Shown in pieces: positions 42,123 through 46,201 of a stretch of DNA of 46,201 bases (its first letter is position 1; each line of letters starts with the position of its first letter). The notes below the pieces were generated by a model that saw nothing but the letters and a program-made list of their open reading frames with translations, had not been told where the DNA came from and did no database searches. Both the position numbers and the translations under genes were made by a program. Origin of the DNA: JBFHIZ01 sp041596215 (GTDB taxonomy: Bacteria > Bacillota > Clostridia > Lachnospirales > Lachnospiraceae); NCBI GenBank assembly GCA_041596215.1, contig JBFHIZ010000018.1, positions 1 through 46,201 on the forward strand, written 5' to 3'.

Positions 42123-42776
42123 CTAATACATAACGCCACGTATTAAACCTTCATACTTTTCGCATAGTTCATAGCCTTTCTTCATAAATTCCACAATACT
42201 AGTCTTATAAAGTAATAATTCAAGTAGATTCAATAGTTCTTCTCCATCTACTATAATATCATGAAAATACGGATATATAGTTTCATGATTATCAGGGTTC
42301 ATATAACTTAGATTTGCTTTTCGGATAATTAAATCTACTACCATCTCACTAAATACGCACTTTAAATGTGGATTTTCATATTCTATAATGTCATCATTAG
42401 AATTGATTTTCCAAACATAAAACCAAATAAAGTGAATAATCTCATGAATCGAATTCACGGCCATTCCCGATGGACTATATAAATGAAAGGCATCAAATGC
42501 ATTATTCTCTAAATATCTCGGCCCCACAGGATTTATACCTACTCTGGCTTCTATATCATCAAAAATATATTCCAATGAAACACCAAAAACTGATTCTAAT
42601 CCAGCTTGTATTTTATATTCATGTTCATCCCAAAATTTCTGGTACTCAATAGTTTTCTGAATCAGTTCTTCATGTTTATCCTTATAAATCTCTTTAATAA
42701 TAGGCATCATATATTCAATTCTGCTTGACTTAGTACTAGCATTAATAATATCTTTATCAAATTTTGGATATAACAT
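42123..42776 (-). CDS. Hypothetical protein with HExxH zinc-metallopeptidase-like motif
   Basis: A 217-residue soluble protein that I do not recognise. NSIHEIIHFIWFY holds a perfect HExxH motif (His111, Glu112, His115), and VFSEMVVDLIIRK about 30 residues later offers a possible third zinc ligand. The rest is helical, with acidic and aromatic stretches. There is no signal peptide, so it would act in the cytosol. The ribosome site before the ATG is poor. Twelve bases upstream ends a very short reading frame that does have one, so translation may be coupled. A protease role is inferred from the motif only. Confidence 0.65.
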   Translation of the reverse strand: MLYPKFDKDIINASTKSSRIEYMMPIIKEIYKDKHEELIQKTIEYQKFWDEHEYKIQAGLESVFGVSLEYIFDDIEARVGINPVGPRYLENNAFDAFHLYSPSGMAVNSIHEIIHFIWFYVWKINSNDDIIEYENPHLKCVFSEMVVDLIIRKANLSYMNPDNHETIYPYFHDIIVDGEELLNLLELLLYKTSIVEFMKKGYELCEKYEGLIRGVMY

Positions 42777-42788
42777 ATATAATGATTC

Positions 42789-42875
42789 TTAGAAAAAATC
42801 TCCACAATAATCTTGTACATCAATAATAGATTTAATTGAACAATCAATGTCTGCCGTTATAAACGTAAGTTTCAT
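42789..42875 (-). CDS. Possible 28-residue peptide gene upstream of the HExxH gene
   Basis: A short frame beginning at an ATG nine bases after GGGAG encodes 28 residues, MKLTFITADIDCSIKSIIDV followed by QDYCGDFF. Two cysteines and an acidic/aromatic end are noticeable. It stops 12 bases before the HExxH gene on the same strand. It could be a leader that couples translation, a small secreted or modified peptide, or the leftover end of a gene. There is no independent evidence of expression. Confidence 0.35.
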   Translation of the reverse strand: MKLTFITADIDCSIKSIIDVQDYCGDFF

Positions 42876-42941
42876 ATATATAAACTCCCAAATAGTGCTT
42901 ATATTTTTTTTACTAGTTAATTTTATCATATAACATTTAGA

Positions 42942-43072
42942 TTGAACGAAGACAAGATTCACATTCCCAAAGAACCAAAGAAAAAATATATCCCGCCAAT
43001 GTCTTATCCTGGAAAAAAGCATCCTTTGACAGATATATGGCAAAACAAGCGCATCGTAAAGATGTTGCATAA
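42942..43072 (+). pseudogene. Frameshifted C-terminal remnant of a transposase
   Basis: On the plus strand one frame reads KIHIPKEPKKKYIPPMSYP and the next frame continues as WKKASFDRYMAKQAHRKDVA and a TAA at 43070-43072. Joining them at the Pro codon needs only one restored base. A basic IPPMSHPW...SF...Q.HR tail is what I recall from the C termini of certain clostridial DDE transposases. Only about 43 codons remain, with stops upstream, so it is a dead fragment. Which insertion-sequence family it came from cannot be said. Confidence 0.5.
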
Positions 43073-43311
43073 TTTGTAAACCGATTGCTTAAGCATTACA
43101 TCAGAACCTGGTGCTTATGTTTTCAATTTATAGAGACATTTTCATTAATGGTGAGAGATAATTTGATTTTATTATTTTTTGACTCTAATTAGTATTTAAT
43201 GGTATTTCCTGATATATTACAACATTTAGATGTTTTTAATATAATTACAGCCATTCTGAAAGCATTTTTTGATTTGACTCCATCTTTGACACCCTGGATA
43301 TTTTGCACCAA
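43073..43311. other. Gap between transposase remnant and integrase pseudogene
   Basis: AT-rich, with no convincing gene. It should contain one end of the former mobile element, but no attachment-site direct repeat could be identified within the window. Confidence 0.35.
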
Positions 43312-44170
43312 TCAGGTGCCAACTGACGCAAGATATACGATGTTATCTTTGTCTTTATCCATATCCAAAAACTTATCAAATCTGTCGTTAATCATAGTCT
43401 CAGAAACATCTAACGTATTGTCCAGAACCTTTTCCAGTTTTGACATTTCTTCCATAGAATGTTCTTTTAACACATGGGTATATAAATCCATTGTCATCTG
43501 CAAGGTGGCGTGCCCTAAATACTGCTGTACGGTTTTTGGTTTAATGCCTGCCTCAAAACATCTGGTAGCAAAAGAATGCCTGAAACAATGTGGTGAACAG
43601 TAATTCTTCAAACTCTTCCACTGGCTTTGCGGTACTTCTTCCCATTACTACATTTCGTTGCATTAATTGCTTTTTCAGTGCCAACACACACTGCTGATTC
43701 ATGGGGATATCTCTTCTACTAGATTTTGTCTTTGGATTATCAAAATGAAAGATCTTTTTCTCGTCTCCCTCAAATTTCTGATACACCAAAGTCTTATTTA
43801 CACGGATAAGAGAAGATTCAAAATCAATGTCCTTTAACGTTAATGCACATGCTTCACCAGGTCTAAGTCCTGTAGATATTGCAACCACAAAAAGATTATC
43901 GTAAAAAGTGCCTTTGGAACATTCAAAAAAGATGAACTGCTCTTCTGGCGTTAATACTCTTGGCTCTTTCTTATCGTGTGGACCCAACTTAATTCCCTTT
44001 GCTGGATTTTTGTAGACCATATCATTGATCATGGCTTTTAACTCTTTTATGTCACGACTCTTTACTTCCTCACGCTTACCAAAACGATTGACAAACCTTC
44101 CAACGTATCTGCCATCTTTTCTTTGCATAATTCCTGTTCCCAGTTCTTTACCATTTAAATCTTTTCCCAT
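43312..44170 (-). pseudogene. int: Tyrosine recombinase (integrase) disrupted by deletion and frameshift
   Basis: The N-terminal part (from ATG 44170) reads as a Tn916/phage-type integrase: an AP2-like arm-binding domain (GTGIMQRKDGRYVGRFVNRF), then the catalytic domain with the first arginine in AISTGLRPGEACALTLKDID and the beta-hairpin NPKTKSSRRDIPM. After EEFEELLFTT the frame fails. The remainder is found in another frame: HCFRHSFATRCFEAG (HxxR box), QYLGHATLQMTMDLYTHVL with the nucleophilic Tyr, to a stop at 43312. The stretch normally lying between the two (some tens of residues) is missing, so the coding frames overlap around 43553-43611. The enzyme should be inactive. An excisionase gene lies upstream. 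Confidence 0.85.
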
Positions 44171-44378
44171 ATACAGGCTCCTTTCTTTCTAAAAAGAAAA
44201 CAACCTGCATTATAGGAATCGTAAGTACATAAAATGTATGTGCTTATTATACTATAAAACAGGCTGTTTGGTTTGTACTATTTAATTTTTTATTTGTAAT
44301 TGTGATTTGTTTGCTTAATTTAACAAACACCATCTGTTTAATTATTATCTCATGCAATCTTATAGATATCTTCATAAG

Positions 44379-44570
44379 TTAATTTCCACTGTTCCGGTTT
44401 AGCCACTGATCTAATTTCTTCTTATTTGCGTAGTAGCGGTTGCCGATTTTTATTGTAAATGGACTGGTTGGATCTTTTAATAATTCCCGTGCTTTGGTTT
44501 TTCCGATACCAAGGTATAAGCAGAATTCTTCTAGGTTGAGCAGGGCTTTTTCGAATGATTGTTGTTGCAT
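44379..44570 (-). CDS. xis: Excisionase (Tn916 Xis-like)
   Basis: A 63-residue DNA-bending protein of the Tn916 excisionase family: NLEEFCLYLGIGKTKARELL forms the winged-helix core (about residues 12-31), followed by PFTIKIGNRYYANKKKLDQW and a short tail. It helps a tyrosine integrase cut the element out of the chromosome. GGAGG lies nine bases before the ATG. It is upstream of the broken integrase gene in the usual xis-int order, with a gap of about 210 bp. It appears intact even though its partner is not. Confidence 0.85.
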   Translation of the reverse strand: MQQQSFEKALLNLEEFCLYLGIGKTKARELLKDPTSPFTIKIGNRYYANKKKLDQWLNRNSGN

Positions 44571-44636
44571 TTGGTTTCCTCCTTTTGTATTTTTTCGTCG
44601 ATGTCCATGTCAATAAATTATTTGATTTTCTCGATA

Positions 44637-44672
44637 AAAATAGCACCCAAGCTAGGCTTGCATGCTATTTTG
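44637..44672 (-). terminator. Terminator of the abiE remnant
   Basis: On the minus strand AAAATAGCA pairs with TGCTATTTT, with an inner AAGC/GCTT stem, and T-rich sequence follows. A second short hairpin (GCCAGTC-ACT-GACTGGC, 44707-44723) lies between it and the abiEii stop. Confidence 0.6.
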
Positions 44673-44742
44673 TAATGATTTTTTTATTAATTACATTTGT
44701 GAATCTGCCAGTCACTGACTGGCTTTTCTAAAGAATACTAAG

Positions 44743-45326
44743 CTAATTCGTTTCAAAAAATTGTTTCATTAAGTTTCTTACTGAAATACAAGTATCCTCA
44801 AAGGAAATATCATTTGCATATTCAAAATCTTTTTGATAACGTCTCCAGTGATTTTGCATTATTTCACTGCTCTGAATCGCATCTAATATAGCTTCATAAT
44901 TAGTCAAAACCAGGCCTGATCCTCTTTTTTCTGCTGTTGCTTGTATTGCATTCTTCAACTGTTCCATTTCTATATTATTCGATTGTAACTTACTAAGAAT
45001 ATAAACATCATAGAAATCTCTTGGTCTTGTATTCTGATTTCCACGAGATATAATGGTTTCCAATTTTTCTGCCAAAACTGTTTCCAGATTATAAGCTAAA
45101 ACACGTATACTTCTATCCTCTAGTAAAAGTTTAAATTCATAACTGATTTCCTTCGGCGTGATTTTATCTCCCGTTGTAATGTCAAGTTTCAATGGAACTG
45201 CCATTGGCGGAAAATTTCCCGAAAGTGATACTCGAAAGCCTGAATATTCATCATCCTCTCGAATATCCCCAATACTAATAAAAGAAAACGTCACATCGTC
45301 CTGCAGTGGTATATCGCATTTTTCAT
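44743..45326 (-). pseudogene. AbiEii toxin remnant lacking its N-terminal nucleotidyltransferase part
   Basis: The remaining frame begins in effect at CDIPLQDDVTF, continues through DIREDDEYSGFRVSLSG, VPLKLDITTGDKITPKEISY and NLETVLAEKLETIISRGNQN then TRPRDFYDVYILSKLQ (motifs III and IV), to the C terminus. The first 80-90 residues expected in AbiEii, including the GSx10DxD metal-binding motif of the polymerase-beta-like fold, are absent. The original start is still visible: GGAGG at 45334-45338 and an ATG at 45324-45326 overlapping the antitoxin stop (ATGA); from there the frame ends after 11 codons. A deletion just after codon 4 explains this. Toxin activity should be lost. Confidence 0.8.
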
Positions 45327-45916
45327 AAAAGCACCTCCAAATAAGCTCTAAGCCGTTTTTCAACATGTAAGTTTTTTGCATATTCTGATAATAAAGGAAT
45401 ATTTTTATCCAATCGTTTTGCATATCTTTTAAATGCTTCTGAAACCACTTGGATATCTACATCATTTTGGGTTCTCAATATATCACAAAGAGTTTTCTCC
45501 ATACAGTACGCATTTACCAAGTTACCTGCTGGAGTTTTTAATTGAATCACACCCATCTCATACCACTCTGGCTTGGTACGATTACATTTGACATTTTCCC
45601 TTTTCAATGCACTAATATTATACTTTAGTGGAAATGTCATTTGAAATCGTATTGGCGTTCTGTCCGTCAAATCACTAAGAAAAAGTGCTGTTTCTCCTGA
45701 AAAAACACCTTTTTTGTATCTGATTTGCAGTTGATACATCTCATCGTCCCATACTTCTGCCAACTGATACACTCCTCGAGACGCATGTTCTAATACACCA
45801 GAATCCACCAGATGTTTTAGACTCCCTCTGGAAATGCTCGCTTTGGTTACCTCAGCTGCCGTTATCACTCCATTATTCTTTTCTACCATCTTTAATATCA
45901 TCTCTGCATTTGACAT
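45323..45916 (-). CDS. abiEi: AbiEi-type antitoxin / transcriptional repressor
   Basis: A 197-residue protein, the normal length of AbiEi. The N-terminal winged helix reads GVITAAEVTKASISRGSLKH then LVDSGVLEHASRGVYQL (about residues 15-52). The C-terminal domain includes SGETALFLSDLTDRTPIRFQ and LVNAYCMEKTLCDILR. In type IV AbiE systems this protein represses the operon through inverted repeats and counters the AbiEii nucleotidyltransferase toxin, giving phage abortive infection. AAGG six bases before ATG supports the start. The promoter is embedded in a perfect 18-bp inverted repeat. The protein looks intact although the toxin gene next to it is broken. Confidence 0.85.
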   Translation of the reverse strand: MSNAEMILKMVEKNNGVITAAEVTKASISRGSLKHLVDSGVLEHASRGVYQLAEVWDDEMYQLQIRYKKGVFSGETALFLSDLTDRTPIRFQMTFPLKYNISALKRENVKCNRTKPEWYEMGVIQLKTPAGNLVNAYCMEKTLCDILRTQNDVDIQVVSEAFKRYAKRLDKNIPLLSEYAKNLHVEKRLRAYLEVLL

Positions 45917-45967
45917 ATGTCACCTTCTCCCTGAAATATAATCTTACCAAAAAACATTGAAAACAAA

Positions 45968-46016
45968 TTTGACTTTTATGCATATCATATTAATACTTAT
46001 ATGCATAAAAGTCAAA
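45968..46016 (-). promoter_or_regulatory. abiE promoter within a perfect 18-bp inverted repeat (AbiEi operator)
   Basis: TTTGACTTTTATGCATAT (45968-45985) is repeated inverted at 45999-46016, with a 13-nt centre. On the minus strand TTGACT (46010-46015) and TAATAT (45987-45992) are 17 bp apart, so one arm covers the -35 box and the other lies just after the -10 box. AbiEi binding to both arms would shut the promoter. Confidence 0.8.
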
Positions 46017-46095
46017 TATTTTATTACTATTCTATTTGTTAAAAACTTCTGTCTATTTATATTGGAAATTACATACGAACTTTAAATAATATATT

Positions 46096-46201
46096 TTAAA
46101 GCACACTTGTAATAAATCCTCTATTATTCCATTCCATAAATCCAAGATTTGTTGCCGAATGACAAATTGGTTCTATTAAGGTCACCATATTTTCTGTAAA
46201 A
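46096..46201 (-). CDS. C-terminal end of an unidentified gene running off the window
   Basis: Reading leftward from the window edge the frame is open for 34 codons and ends in TAA. The residues (for example MVTLIEPICHSATNLGFMEW) look like ordinary folded protein. The protein family cannot be recognised from so little. It is upstream of the abiE locus on the same strand. Confidence 0.4.
   Translation of the reverse strand, partial: FTENMVTLIEPICHSATNLGFMEWNNRGFITSVL

Noticed and set aside
43199..43603. Plus-strand reading frame over the integrase C terminus
   Set aside because: It is the complement of the integrase catalytic domain, whose HxxR and Tyr motifs on the minus strand are unmistakable.
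1..46201. tRNA, rRNA or CRISPR features
   Set aside because: No TTCGA-type T-arm with matching acceptor stem, no rRNA-like sequence and no regularly spaced repeats were seen on reading either strand.

Overview
The window looks like chromosomal DNA from a strictly anaerobic, low-GC Firmicute, most likely a Lachnospiraceae relative (Clostridium cluster XIVa). This rests on strong AT bias, AGGAGG-type ribosome sites, consensus TTGACA-17-TATAAT promoters, and family content: a giant 2-hydroxyacyl-CoA dehydratase activase, a Lachnospiraceae-style GreA, a cytidylate-kinase-like protein, TrpXYZ-type and glutamine-type ABC transporters, and H-NOX chemotaxis receptors. No tRNA, rRNA or CRISPR array was seen.

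Layout. 0-4.1 kb: a marR-degV operon behind a perfect promoter, then a convergent bioY with a BirA-like operator, and a leftward trio (pseudo-rhomboid with zinc ribbon, degenerate sigma-70-like protein, unknown). 4.3-8.5 kb: a 1413-residue double-activase protein. 8.6-11.3 kb: leftward MCP-tlpA-greA operon. 11.4-15.5 kb: polar amino-acid ABC operon plus a kinase-like gene, behind a leader that looks like an attenuator. 15.6-20.3 kb: TrpXYZ-type ABC operon and an H-NOX receptor whose O2-binding residues are conserved. 20.5-23.4 kb: ldh, hflK, hflC. 23.5-25.3 kb: a DUF4256 gene and a decayed pseudogene.

25.5-35.4 kb is the most interesting part. A leftward operon ubiD-ubiA-ubiX-ABC ATPase-ABC permease is transcribed divergently from a lone substrate-binding lipoprotein. 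The three Ubi-type enzymes match the late menaquinone (futalosine branch) set MqnL/MqnP/MqnM. Their pairing with a complete ABC importer suggests salvage of an external aromatic quinone precursor. Next comes a rightward operon of aconitase X large and swivel subunits plus an Old Yellow Enzyme-type flavin/FeS enoate reductase. This is a plausible dehydrate-then-reduce pathway for a hydroxy-carboxylate, behind a leader dense in inverted repeats.

35.4-42.9 kb holds accessory genes: a tethered nuclease with EF-hand tail, a lipoprotein, an orphan PTS EIIC, a PAS-GGDEF cyclase, a small membrane protein, a GNAT acetyltransferase and an HExxH protein. 42.9-46.2 kb is the eroded edge of a mobile island: a frameshifted transposase tail, an integrase with an internal deletion, an excisionase, and an AbiE locus with intact antitoxin and a toxin that has lost its N-terminal catalytic part. 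A gene tail of unknown identity runs off the right end.
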